A stretch of 64,000 bases of DNA, taken from NCBI GenBank assembly GCA_947503785.1, contig CANNFB010000003.1, positions 62,001 to 126,000 of the forward strand, in the 5' to 3' direction. Of this stretch, positions 26,174 through 34,722 are shown piece after piece. Position 1 is the first letter of the stretch; each line of letters begins with the position of its first letter. The stretch is from an uncultured Campylobacterales bacterium. Its GTDB lineage: Bacteria; Campylobacterota; Campylobacteria; Campylobacterales; Arcobacteraceae. Position numbers and translations under genes: made by a program. Under the pieces are notes generated by a model that saw only the letters and a program-made list of their open reading frames with translations, was not told the origin of the DNA and ran no database searches.

Positions 26174-27541
26174 ATGATTGATTTTAAGAAGTTCGAGAAA
26201 TACTCAAGACCAGGGCCTAGATATACTTCATATCCAACAGCACCAGAATTTAGTGAAGAATTCACTCAAGATGATTTAAAAGCTTACTACAAAAACCAAA
26301 GTGATGATAGAGCAATATCTATTTATATTCATATGCCTTTTTGTAGAAGTGCTTGTTATTTTTGTGGATGTAATACAATCTTTACTTCAAAAGAAGAAAA
26401 GAAAGTTGAATATATTACATACTTAAAAAAAGAATTAAATATATTAAAAAATCATCTTAATACTAACAGAGAAGTAACTCAAATGCACTTTGGAGGAGGA
26501 ACACCAACATTTTTTTCTCCAGAGCAACTTGAAGATGTTATTAACTCAGTGAAAGAAGTATTCCCTAACTTTAGAGCGGACGCTGAAGTTTCATGTGAAG
26601 TTGATCCTAGATTCTTTACAAAAGAGCACATGGACGTTTTAAAAGCTGGTGGATGTAATAGATTGAGTTTTGGTGTACAAGATTTAGATGAAAAGGTACA
26701 AAAAACAATTCATAGAATTCAACCTTTTGAATTAACACAAAATGTAATTAAAATTGCACGTGATGCAGGAATTCATTCTGTTAATACAGATTTAATTTAT
26801 GGTCTTCCTCATCAAACAAAAGAAAGTTTTAAAAAGACTTTAGAAAAAATGATTACATTAGATACAGATAGATTTGCTGTATTTAATTATGCTCATGTTC
26901 CATGGCTTATGAAAACTATGAGAAAATTTGATGAAACAACTTTTCCAAAACCTGAAGAAAAACTTGAAATGCTTAAAGATACAATTGATTTCTTTACTAG
27001 TAATGGCTATAAAATGGTTGGAATGGATCACTTTGCAAAACCTGAAGATGAATTATTTAAAGCTATTGAAAAAGGTGAATTACATAGAAATTTCCAAGGT
27101 TATACTACTAAAGGTGGTGCTGATTTAATTGGAATTGGTTTAACATCAATTGGTAATGGAGTTGATTATTATGCTCAAAACTTTAAAGATATTCCAACTT
27201 ATGAAGCTGCTTTAGATAATGGTGATTTACCAGTATTTAAAGGTTATAGATTAAGCGATGATGACCAATTAAGACAATTTGTTATTATGGAACTTATGTC
27301 TAACTTTGCTTTAAATATCACTAGAGTTGAAGAAGAATTCAATATAAACTTTAAAGAATACTTTTCCGATGCACTTGAAGCACTTGAAGAGTTTGTTGAA
27401 GCTGATTTAGTTGAAATAACTGATTCTAATATTCAAGTATCACAAACAGGTACAATGTTAATAAGAAACATTTGTATGCCATTTGATGCATATTTAAATA
27501 AAATACCTGAAGATAAAAGAAGATTTTCTAAGACTATTTAG
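26174..27541 (+). CDS. hemN: Oxygen-independent coproporphyrinogen III oxidase
   Basis: A 455-residue radical SAM enzyme of heme synthesis. N-terminal GPRYTSYPTAPEF is the true HemN signature, unlike HemW. The cluster motif is C57-x3-C61-x2-C64-G-C66, and MHFGGGTPTFF and DLIYGLPHQT follow. It decarboxylates coproporphyrinogen III without oxygen, matching the microaerobic or anaerobic character of nrdDG nearby. The C-terminal part is full length. A hairpin overlaps its stop. Confidence 0.96.
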   Translation: MIDFKKFEKYSRPGPRYTSYPTAPEFSEEFTQDDLKAYYKNQSDDRAISIYIHMPFCRSACYFCGCNTIFTSKEEKKVEYITYLKKELNILKNHLNTNREVTQMHFGGGTPTFFSPEQLEDVINSVKEVFPNFRADAEVSCEVDPRFFTKEHMDVLKAGGCNRLSFGVQDLDEKVQKTIHRIQPFELTQNVIKIARDAGIHSVNTDLIYGLPHQTKESFKKTLEKMITLDTDRFAVFNYAHVPWLMKTMRKFDETTFPKPEEKLEMLKDTIDFFTSNGYKMVGMDHFAKPEDELFKAIEKGELHRNFQGYTTKGGADLIGIGLTSIGNGVDYYAQNFKDIPTYEAALDNGDLPVFKGYRLSDDDQLRQFVIMELMSNFALNITRVEEEFNINFKEYFSDALEALEEFVEADLVEITDSNIQVSQTGTMLIRNICMPFDAYLNKIPEDKRRFSKTI

Positions 27542-27547
27542 TCTTAG
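27528..27547 (+). terminator. Hairpin over the hemN stop
   Basis: CTAAGACT / AGTCTTAG stem with a four-base loop spanning the hemN stop codon, followed by CTTCTTTT. It looks like a modest rho-independent terminator separating argF-hemN from the next pair. Confidence 0.5.
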
Positions 27548-27675
27548 CTTCTTTTATACAAACCTCCCTACTCCACGAAATCCAAGCTCCTTTTTATCAA
27601 CTATTAACCAACTTTTTAGTATATTTTATTTTTATTATAAATATTAAAATTTTTTAAACAAAAAGGTTATATAAA

Positions 27676-28971
27676 GTGTCAATAAATAAATTTAATTACA
27701 CAGCTGTATCTGATGCCTGTGTTAAATGTGGAAAATGTAAGCCTGTATGTACTATCTTTAATATAAACCAAGATGAAACAACAAGTCCTAGAGGATTTAT
27801 TGATTTATTAGGTGCTTATGAGCGAGATGAATTAGAACTAGATCAAAATGCAAAAGATATTTTTGAATCATGTTTTTTATGTACAAACTGTGTTGAAGAG
27901 TGCCCTATTGATTTACCAACTGATATGGTAATTGAACAAGTTCGAGCTGATATTGCGAAGAAATTTGGAATTGCTTGGTACAAAAGATTGTTTTTCTGGC
28001 TTTTAAGACATAGAAAAACTATGGATATGATGTCAAGAATGGGTTGGATGTTTCAAACATGTGCCTTAAAACTTGATAAAGATAAACAATCAGCTGAACC
28101 TAGATTTTCACTTCCTATTGTAAAAAAAGATAGAGTTTTACCATTTGCTGATATGAGAAGTTTTTTAAATAAATATCCTCAAAATATTTTTGCAAAAAAC
28201 AAGAAGGTTGAAGAGAATAAGAAAAATAAAGTTGCCATTTTTATTGGGTGTATGAGTAACTATACTTATACAAATACAGGAGATTCTCTTGTAAAAATTC
28301 TTAAAAAATTAGAACTTGATATTATGATTCCTAAAAAACAACTGTGTTGTGGAGCACCTGCGTATTTTACTGGGGCATTTGATACAGTTGATTATTTAAC
28401 TAAGAAAAATATTGAGTACTTTGAAACTTGGATTGATGACGTAGATGCTGTTATAATCCCAGAAGCTACATGTTCTGCAATGATTAACAAGGATTGGGAG
28501 CATTTCTTACATGACCAACCTGAGTGGCAAGCACGAGCGGTTAAGTTATCTAAGAAAATATTTATGGCTACAAAATGGTTAGATGATAATACAAAACTAC
28601 GTGAGTTATTAGCACAAAGTAAAAAGAAAATAGATACAACAGTTACCTATCATGATCCTTGCCATGCTAAAAAAATGCAAGGTGTTTGGAAAGAACCTAG
28701 AAACTTATTAAAGCAAAACTATGTTTTAACAGAAATGAGTGATTCAAACAGATGTTGTGGTTTTGGTGGAGTTACTATGCAAACTGAAAAATATGACTTT
28801 GCAAAAGCTGCTGGACTTCCAAAAGCTGCAATGATAAAAGAAACAAAAGCACAAGTTGTAAGTGCTGAGTGTTCTGCTTGTAGAATGCAAATTACAAATT
28901 CTTTATATTTATCAGATGTAGATGTGCAGTTTAAAAACCCAATTGAACTAATTGCTGAGGCATTAGATTAG
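27676..28971 (+). CDS. CCG-domain (Fe-S)-binding oxidoreductase subunit, GlcF/LutA/HdrB-like
   Basis: A 431-residue iron-sulfur protein. Two ferredoxin-type 4Fe-4S motifs lie in the N-terminal 80 residues (C15, C18, C21, C25; then CFLCTNCVEECP). Two CCG cysteine-rich domains follow, with CCGAPAYFTG near residue 225 and CCGFGG near 359. Such proteins pass electrons between a flavoprotein dehydrogenase (glycolate or lactate type) and the quinone pool or thiols. No FAD partner is adjacent, so the substrate is open. The start is GTG. The stop is one base before lgt. Confidence 0.82.
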   Translation: MSINKFNYTAVSDACVKCGKCKPVCTIFNINQDETTSPRGFIDLLGAYERDELELDQNAKDIFESCFLCTNCVEECPIDLPTDMVIEQVRADIAKKFGIAWYKRLFFWLLRHRKTMDMMSRMGWMFQTCALKLDKDKQSAEPRFSLPIVKKDRVLPFADMRSFLNKYPQNIFAKNKKVEENKKNKVAIFIGCMSNYTYTNTGDSLVKILKKLELDIMIPKKQLCCGAPAYFTGAFDTVDYLTKKNIEYFETWIDDVDAVIIPEATCSAMINKDWEHFLHDQPEWQARAVKLSKKIFMATKWLDDNTKLRELLAQSKKKIDTTVTYHDPCHAKKMQGVWKEPRNLLKQNYVLTEMSDSNRCCGFGGVTMQTEKYDFAKAAGLPKAAMIKETKAQVVSAECSACRMQITNSLYLSDVDVQFKNPIELIAEALD

Positions 28972-28972
28972 A

Positions 28973-29809
28973 ATGCAAGAATATTGGCAAAACATATATT
29001 CAAACTTTGAGCCAGTTGCATTTAACTTAGGTCCTGTATCAGTTCATTGGTATGGGATTATGTATGCGCTTGCTTTAATCTCCGCTATTTTTGTTGCAAA
29101 ATGGTTTATTAAGCATGATAAATTAAATATTTCAAATGAGTTATTTGATTCATATATTTGGTGGGCTGAGATTGGTGTTATTTTAGGAGCAAGATTAGGT
29201 TATATAATTTTCTATGACACTAATGCTATGTATTATCTTACAAAACCATGGCAAATATTTAATCCTTATGTAGATGGAGTTTATACTGGAATTTCTGGTA
29301 TGAGTTATCATGGTGCATTTATTGGATTTATAATAGCATCTGTTTTATTTTGTAGAAAAAACAAAGTGTCTTTTTGGTTTATAACAGATATTGCAATACT
29401 AGGAATTTCTGCAGCGTATGTATTTGGCAGAATTGGGAATTTCTTCAACCAAGAGCTTATAGGTAGAGTTACTGATGTTCCTTGGGGAATTTATGTTGGG
29501 CAAACATTAAGGCATCCCTCTCAGCTTTATGAAGCAATACTAGAAGGTTTAGTTGTCTTTGCTATTTTAGTTTACTTTAGAAAAAGAAAAACTTTTGATG
29601 GACAATTAGCACTAATGTATGGAGTCTTATATTCTGCAATGAGAATAATAGCTGAGTTTTATAGACAACCTGATATTCAACTAGGATTCATTTATAGTGA
29701 TTGGTTAACTATGGGTATATTACAATCTTCTGTAGTTTTATTAATAAGTTTAATAGTATACATGATTTTAAAAAGTAAAAGTGTGAAAGTAAAAGAAAGA
29801 GTGAAATAA
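28973..29809 (+). CDS. lgt: Prolipoprotein diacylglyceryl transferase
   Basis: A 278-residue integral inner-membrane enzyme that attaches diacylglycerol to the lipobox cysteine of prolipoproteins. The Lgt signature VFGRIGNFFNQELIGR, with the essential Arg and Asn, is near residue 150. HWYGIMYALA near the N-terminus and HPSQLYEA are also present. Several membrane helices are evident. It follows the Fe-S gene by one base and ends in a strong hairpin. Confidence 0.96.
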   Translation: MQEYWQNIYSNFEPVAFNLGPVSVHWYGIMYALALISAIFVAKWFIKHDKLNISNELFDSYIWWAEIGVILGARLGYIIFYDTNAMYYLTKPWQIFNPYVDGVYTGISGMSYHGAFIGFIIASVLFCRKNKVSFWFITDIAILGISAAYVFGRIGNFFNQELIGRVTDVPWGIYVGQTLRHPSQLYEAILEGLVVFAILVYFRKRKTFDGQLALMYGVLYSAMRIIAEFYRQPDIQLGFIYSDWLTMGILQSSVVLLISLIVYMILKSKSVKVKERVK

Positions 29810-29836
29810 AAATAGTTAACTAAAGTTAACTATTTT
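29809..29836. terminator. Bidirectional terminator between lgt and the convergent Cys-rich gene
   Basis: A 12-base perfect stem (AAAATAGTTAAC / GTTAACTATTTT) with loop TAAA. A-run on one side and T-run on the other allow use in both directions. It starts on the last base of lgt and covers the last codons of the opposing gene. Confidence 0.75.
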
Positions 29837-30089
29837 CTTCTATAAATCCAGCTCCAATAGCTAACTCATTAATTTTATTCTTTAATAAATCTAATCTCCA
29901 ACCATGTCTATTAGCAAAGTTTTCAATTTCTATTTCTCTTTGTTCTGGTGTACAAAACACAAAAATTCTTTTTAAGAATGGTTTTGGTACTTGAATTGCA
30001 ATTAATTGAAAGTAGTTTTCTTTGCAACTTCTAGAGCAAAAAGCTTTACTCATAGCTATCTTTTTTTTACAAAAAGGACAATGGGACAT
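29826..30089 (-). CDS. Small zinc-finger-like protein
   Basis: An 87-residue protein. C4-x2-C7 and C18-x3-C22 at the N-terminus make a YacG-like or treble-clef zinc site (CPFCKKK, FCSRSCKENY). The rest is a short helical region with FCTPEQREIEI. No enzymatic motif. Its start overlaps the stop of the 64-residue ORF by one base. Function not recognised; a small nucleic-acid or protein-binding adaptor is a guess. Confidence 0.7.
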   Translation of the reverse strand: MSHCPFCKKKIAMSKAFCSRSCKENYFQLIAIQVPKPFLKRIFVFCTPEQREIEIENFANRHGWRLDLLKNKINELAIGAGFIEENS

Positions 30090-30283
30090 TATTTATTACC
30101 TTTGGATATTAATTTATAGAATTTTGCATTAGTTATATCTTGAAGAAATTTTGGGTCTACATCATGTAAAGCTATAATATCTATCTCTTTATCATCCATA
30201 ATCCAAGCTTTTCCAGTATCTTTTAACTTTTCAGTTTCAAACATTTGAACAAGTTCTTCTTTTGTAACGATCAATTCTTCCAT
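30089..30283 (-). CDS. Hypothetical 64-residue protein
   Basis: A small acidic soluble protein beginning MEELIVTKEELVQMFETEKL; no Cys, no membrane segment, no known motif. It is coupled by a one-base overlap to the zinc-finger-like gene. The response regulator upstream on the same strand ends 39 bases before it. I recognise no family. Confidence 0.65.
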   Translation of the reverse strand: MEELIVTKEELVQMFETEKLKDTGKAWIMDDKEIDIIALHDVDPKFLQDITNAKFYKLISKGNK

Positions 30284-30322
30284 ATTATAACTTTTTTATT
30301 GATATTTTGCAAATCGATAATT

Positions 30323-31027
30323 TTAAGTGTTTTTAAAGTTATCGATAGTATAACCTTTATTAGAATGATTTCTAATAATTTCATAGTAAGTTTTTTGTCT
30401 AATTTTGTTAACAATATTTCTCATTGTATAAATTGACATATCCTTACCTTTCCATACTACATCTTTGATTGTATCATAATCAGTAATTTCAGTTCTTTTA
30501 GAAATAAGTAATTTCAAGAAAGATTTTTCTAATCTAGTAAAATCAACTAAAAGACCACCTGTTTTAAAGAATTGATCTCTATACTCATCAAAATAGATTC
30601 CACCTTGGAATTCTATTTTATCACCTCTTTTTGTTTGATTAAGACACATAATAACTGCTAACTTAATATCTTTTGGTCTTAACGGTTTTGAAAGAAAAGT
30701 ATATGCACTATAATTAATAGCTGTAACGATATCTTCATTATTATCTGAATCTGAAATAATAATCTTTGGTAATGTTGGAGCTAAATTAGCTAGCTGCGAA
30801 CATAACTCAGAAAAAGTTACTCCTTTAATATTTGTATCAATTATAACCATATCATATGTATTTGAACATGCTAGTTCTATAGCATCATTAATATTACTTG
30901 CAATTTTTAATTCTTTAAAATAATCATCAAACTCATTTTCTATTGTATCGTGAATTGTTTCATCACTACTAATGAAAAGTAGTTTCGCGTTATATAATTT
31001 TCTTATATTTCTTACTGTTTTTAACAT
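30323..31027 (-). CDS. Response regulator with winged-helix output
   Basis: A 234-residue two-domain regulator: receiver with probable phospho-acceptor D64 (VIIDTNIKG) and the conserved Lys in FLSKPLRP; and a C-terminal OmpR-like winged helix with FTRLEKSFLKLLIS and MRNIVNKIRQKT. No kinase is adjacent, so it is an orphan. The acidic pair at the domain start is shifted (SSDE), so phosphorylation may be altered. polA lies upstream on the same strand, separated by about 100 bases. Confidence 0.85.
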   Translation of the reverse strand: MLKTVRNIRKLYNAKLLFISSDETIHDTIENEFDDYFKELKIASNINDAIELACSNTYDMVIIDTNIKGVTFSELCSQLANLAPTLPKIIISDSDNNEDIVTAINYSAYTFLSKPLRPKDIKLAVIMCLNQTKRGDKIEFQGGIYFDEYRDQFFKTGGLLVDFTRLEKSFLKLLISKRTEITDYDTIKDVVWKGKDMSIYTMRNIVNKIRQKTYYEIIRNHSNKGYTIDNFKNT

Positions 31028-31130
31028 TTTCTGACTCTTTAAATATTGATTTAAGACATAATAATAACAAAAAAAACTTAATAAGTCAAAAGAATTGTAG
31101 ATATTTTACAATATTAAGTTAATTTTAAGA

Positions 31131-33809
31131 CTATTTTAAATCCTGCCAAGAATTTCCAATCGTGCTAGATACCTTCAATGGGACATTTAGAGTATAAACA
31201 CTTTCCATTATTTTAATTAGGTCTTTTGTTATTTTTTCTACTTCATTTTCTTCAATTTCAAAGATAAGTTCATCATGTATTTGTAATAACATACTCACTT
31301 TATCATTATTTTTATATTTTTTATATATTTCTATCATAGATAGTTTGATTAAATCAGCTGCACTTCCTTGAAATAAAGTATTTACGGATTCTCTTAAATA
31401 AGCAGCTTTTTGCATTCCATTTGCAGCATCAAAATCAAATAATCTCTTTCTTTTTAATAAAGTTTCAACATATCCATGTTCAAATGCATATTCTTCAATA
31501 GATTTCAAATAATCTTTTACGCTAACAAACGCTTCAAAATATGATTCTATATATGTTTTTGCCTCTTTAGTCGTAATTCCTAAAGTATCTGCAAGTTTTT
31601 TGCTACCCATTCCATATAATAAACCAAAGTTAATAGATTTTGCAACCGACCTCTTCTCTTTAGCTTGTTCCTCTCCAAATATCTTTACAGAAGTTTGATA
31701 GTGAATATCTTCGCCTGAGTTAAAAGCATCAACTAAGGCTTTATCTTCACTAAAATGAGCAAGTAATCTTAACTCAATTTGTGAATAATCAATTCCCACT
31801 AGTTTATATCCATCTTTTGGTATAAAAGCAGATCTAATTTCAGCTCCTGCTTGAGTTCTAACTGGAATATTTTGTAAGTTAGGGTTTTTTGAACTTAATC
31901 TTCCTGTTGCTGTTCCTGTTTGTAAGAATGATGTATAAATTCTATTTAGAGGGTTTTTAAGTCCTAAGTCTAATAATGGTTCAATATATGTAGATTGTAG
32001 CTTAAAGGCTTCTCTATACTTCAATAATAGGGGAATAATTTCATGAGCATCAAATAACTTATGTAATACAACTTCATTAGTGCTATATCCTGTTTTTGTT
32101 TTCTTTGATGGAGGTAGTTTTAATGTTTCAAATAAAATACTTCCTAACTGTTTTGGTGAGTTGATATTAAATTCAGTTCCAGCAGCAGCGTAAATTTTTG
32201 ATATTAATTCTTGTATTGTTTTGTTATTTGATATTTTTAATTCTTCTAATTTATTAACATCAACTTTTATACCTTTTTCAAACATATTTGCTAATACATA
32301 GATAAAATCAAACTCTACATCTTTTGCTAACTGTAGTAAAACTTTATTCTCTTTTTCATCAAACTCTTCTAAAAGCTTATTATAAAGTTTTAAAGTCATA
32401 AGTGCATCTTCTGCTGCATATTCACAAGCTTTAGAAATTTCTACATTTGAAAAGTTTTCACCTTTTTTTACTACATCTTTAAATGCAATCATTTTATGAT
32501 CAAAATATTTGTCTATCTGAAAATCTAAACCTACTCTTTGGCTTGTATTTAAAAGCCATGCCAAAATCATTGTATCTGCGTATAGTTTTAGCTCAATACC
32601 TAAATTAAATTTAACAATTTCATAATCATATTTAAAGTTTTGAAGAACTAATTTAAATGTATTTAAAGTATTTATTGCTTTTTTAGCAGCTTCTTGGGAT
32701 ATTTGCTCAGGTGCTCCTAAATAAAAGTGAGAAATTGGCGCATAATATGCTTTTGTTTTTTCATAAGAAAAAGAAAAACCAACTATTTGTGCATTGATTG
32801 TATCAATACTTGTAGTTTCTGTATCAAATGCTACTATTGAGTCTTTAGGAATTGAATTTAAAACTTTGAATAACTCTTTTTCATCATTTAGTAAAATGTA
32901 TTCTGTTTTTAATTCCTCTTTTGGTTTAGGCATTTCAGTTTTATAGTTTAACCCTTCTTTATTTACTCTCTCAACTACTCTATTTAATCCATATTCAATT
33001 AATGTATCTGATATTTTTAATATTGGATTTTCAACTGGTAAATGAAACTCTTCTAAATTATCAATACAGTGACAATCTTTTGATAAAGTAACTAACTCTT
33101 TAGAAATATAAGCTAACTCTTTTCCCTCAGTTAAAAGTGTTTGCCATCTTTTCTTTTCAATATTTTCAATATTTGCATAAATATTATCTAAGTCATTAAA
33201 TTGCTCGATTAGAGCTTGCGCAGTTTTAGCACCTACTCCTTTAACTCCTGGAACATTATCAGCGCTATCGCCTAATAATGATTGATAATCAGTAAACTGT
33301 TTTGGATAAACACCATATTTATCAAAACAAGTTTGTTCATTTATTACAGATCTTTTAATTGGATCAAATAAATAAATACCCTCTTCTATTAATTGGTATA
33401 AATCTTTATCATGAGAAACTACTCTAACTTCTAAACCTTTTTCTTTTGCATCTTTTGCAATTGAGGCAATAATATCATCTGCTTCAAAACCAATTTTAAT
33501 AGCTGTTTTAAAATCCATTTTTTCAATCCACTCAATAGCAATTGGCAGTTGTTTTAATAAATCTTCAGGGACATCAGGTCTATGTGACTTATATTCAGTA
33601 TAAATATCACTTCTAAAAGTAGGACCTTTTGCATCTAGTGCAAATACAATATAGTCAGTTTCAAAATCTTTTCCAACATTTGATATAAAATTCATAAATC
33701 CAGTTAAAAGTCCAGTTGGAAAGCCATCTTTTGATTTTAACGGGGGCAAAGCATAAAAACTTCTAAATAAGAAGCCAAAGGTATCAATAACAGTAATAGT
33801 TTTTTTCAT
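31131..33809 (-). CDS. polA: DNA polymerase I
   Basis: An 892-residue family A polymerase. The 5'-3' exonuclease domain is at residues 1 to about 290 (IVFALDAKGPTFR, DSADNVPGVKGVGAKTA). The 3'-5' exonuclease starts near 325 with VAFDTETTS, so the proofreading DxE is present, unlike many bacterial PolA. The polymerase domain has DYSQIELRLLAH, RSVAKSINFGLLYGMG and QIHDELIFEI. It repairs and processes Okazaki fragments. The gene is divergent from kdsB. Confidence 0.97.
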   Translation of the reverse strand: MKKTITVIDTFGFLFRSFYALPPLKSKDGFPTGLLTGFMNFISNVGKDFETDYIVFALDAKGPTFRSDIYTEYKSHRPDVPEDLLKQLPIAIEWIEKMDFKTAIKIGFEADDIIASIAKDAKEKGLEVRVVSHDKDLYQLIEEGIYLFDPIKRSVINEQTCFDKYGVYPKQFTDYQSLLGDSADNVPGVKGVGAKTAQALIEQFNDLDNIYANIENIEKKRWQTLLTEGKELAYISKELVTLSKDCHCIDNLEEFHLPVENPILKISDTLIEYGLNRVVERVNKEGLNYKTEMPKPKEELKTEYILLNDEKELFKVLNSIPKDSIVAFDTETTSIDTINAQIVGFSFSYEKTKAYYAPISHFYLGAPEQISQEAAKKAINTLNTFKLVLQNFKYDYEIVKFNLGIELKLYADTMILAWLLNTSQRVGLDFQIDKYFDHKMIAFKDVVKKGENFSNVEISKACEYAAEDALMTLKLYNKLLEEFDEKENKVLLQLAKDVEFDFIYVLANMFEKGIKVDVNKLEELKISNNKTIQELISKIYAAAGTEFNINSPKQLGSILFETLKLPPSKKTKTGYSTNEVVLHKLFDAHEIIPLLLKYREAFKLQSTYIEPLLDLGLKNPLNRIYTSFLQTGTATGRLSSKNPNLQNIPVRTQAGAEIRSAFIPKDGYKLVGIDYSQIELRLLAHFSEDKALVDAFNSGEDIHYQTSVKIFGEEQAKEKRSVAKSINFGLLYGMGSKKLADTLGITTKEAKTYIESYFEAFVSVKDYLKSIEEYAFEHGYVETLLKRKRLFDFDAANGMQKAAYLRESVNTLFQGSAADLIKLSMIEIYKKYKNNDKVSMLLQIHDELIFEIEENEVEKITKDLIKIMESVYTLNVPLKVSSTIGNSWQDLK

Positions 33810-33898
33810 AAAATTCTTCTTTCATATTCTTCTTTAAAGATTTTATAATATAATAATATGACTAAAAATAAGGTTTGATAACCTAGAGGAATATGTAA

Positions 33899-34624
33899 AT
33901 GATTATTATCCCAGCAAGATTAAATTCAAGTAGATTTGCAAATAAAATATTAGTTGATATTTTAGGTTTACCAATGGTAATAAAAACAGCAAAACAAGTA
34001 AGTTCATTAGATAAGGTTGTAATTGCAACTGATTCACAAGAAGTAATAGATTTAGCACAAGAGTATGGCTTTGATGCAGTTATGACTTCAAGTGAACACA
34101 ATAGTGGAACTGATAGAATAAATGAAGCTGTTAACAAGTTAAATTTAGATGAAAATGAAATTATTGTAAATGTACAAGCAGATGAACCTTTTATTGAAAA
34201 AGAAGTTGTTCAAGCTGTAATTGATCGTGTTTCAAAAGTAAAAGAGAATAATGAAGATACTATGATAGTATCTTGTCATAAAGAAATTTCTTCAGAGTTA
34301 GCGGATGATCCAAATCATGTAAAAGTAATACTTGATGAAAATTCAAATGCTATATATTTTTCACGTGCTAAAGTTCCATATCATAGAGATCATTATGAAG
34401 ATTCTTCATATAATGGTCATTTAGGTATTTATGGGTTTACTAAAAAGTCTTTAAATAAATTTTGCTCATTAAAAGCATCAAAATTAGAAAATATTGAAAA
34501 ACTAGAACAATTAAGAGCAATAGATAATGGTTATCAAATTGCAATGGTTAAAGTTCAATCAAAATCCTTTGGAATTGATACTCAAGAAGATTTAAATAAT
34601 GCATTAAAGATATTTGATAAATAA
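33899..34624 (+). CDS. kdsB: CMP-KDO synthetase
   Basis: A 241-residue cytidylyltransferase that activates 3-deoxy-manno-octulosonate for lipopolysaccharide inner core synthesis. MIIIPARLNSSRFANK at the N-terminus binds CTP; NVQADEPFIE near residue 94 and HLGIYGFTK are KdsB motifs. AGAGGA lies 8-13 bases upstream. An 11-pair hairpin follows the stop. The lptB gene for LPS transport lies nearby on the other strand. Confidence 0.95.
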   Translation: MIIIPARLNSSRFANKILVDILGLPMVIKTAKQVSSLDKVVIATDSQEVIDLAQEYGFDAVMTSSEHNSGTDRINEAVNKLNLDENEIIVNVQADEPFIEKEVVQAVIDRVSKVKENNEDTMIVSCHKEISSELADDPNHVKVILDENSNAIYFSRAKVPYHRDHYEDSSYNGHLGIYGFTKKSLNKFCSLKASKLENIEKLEQLRAIDNGYQIAMVKVQSKSFGIDTQEDLNNALKIFDK

Positions 34625-34631
34625 TTTTATT

Positions 34632-34663
34632 AACTTGTTGCTTAGATATATTAGTAGCAAGTT
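34632..34663 (+). terminator. Hairpin after kdsB
   Basis: An 11-pair stem with two G-T wobbles (AACTTGTTGCT / AGTAGCAAGTT), a ten-base loop and ATTTTAAG behind it. Likely a weak intrinsic terminator for kdsB before the cyclic-di-GMP pair. Confidence 0.45.
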
Positions 34664-34722
34664 ATTTTAAGCTAGTTTATGTAAAACTATATAAATAACA
34701 ATAATAATAATTAAGGAAATAA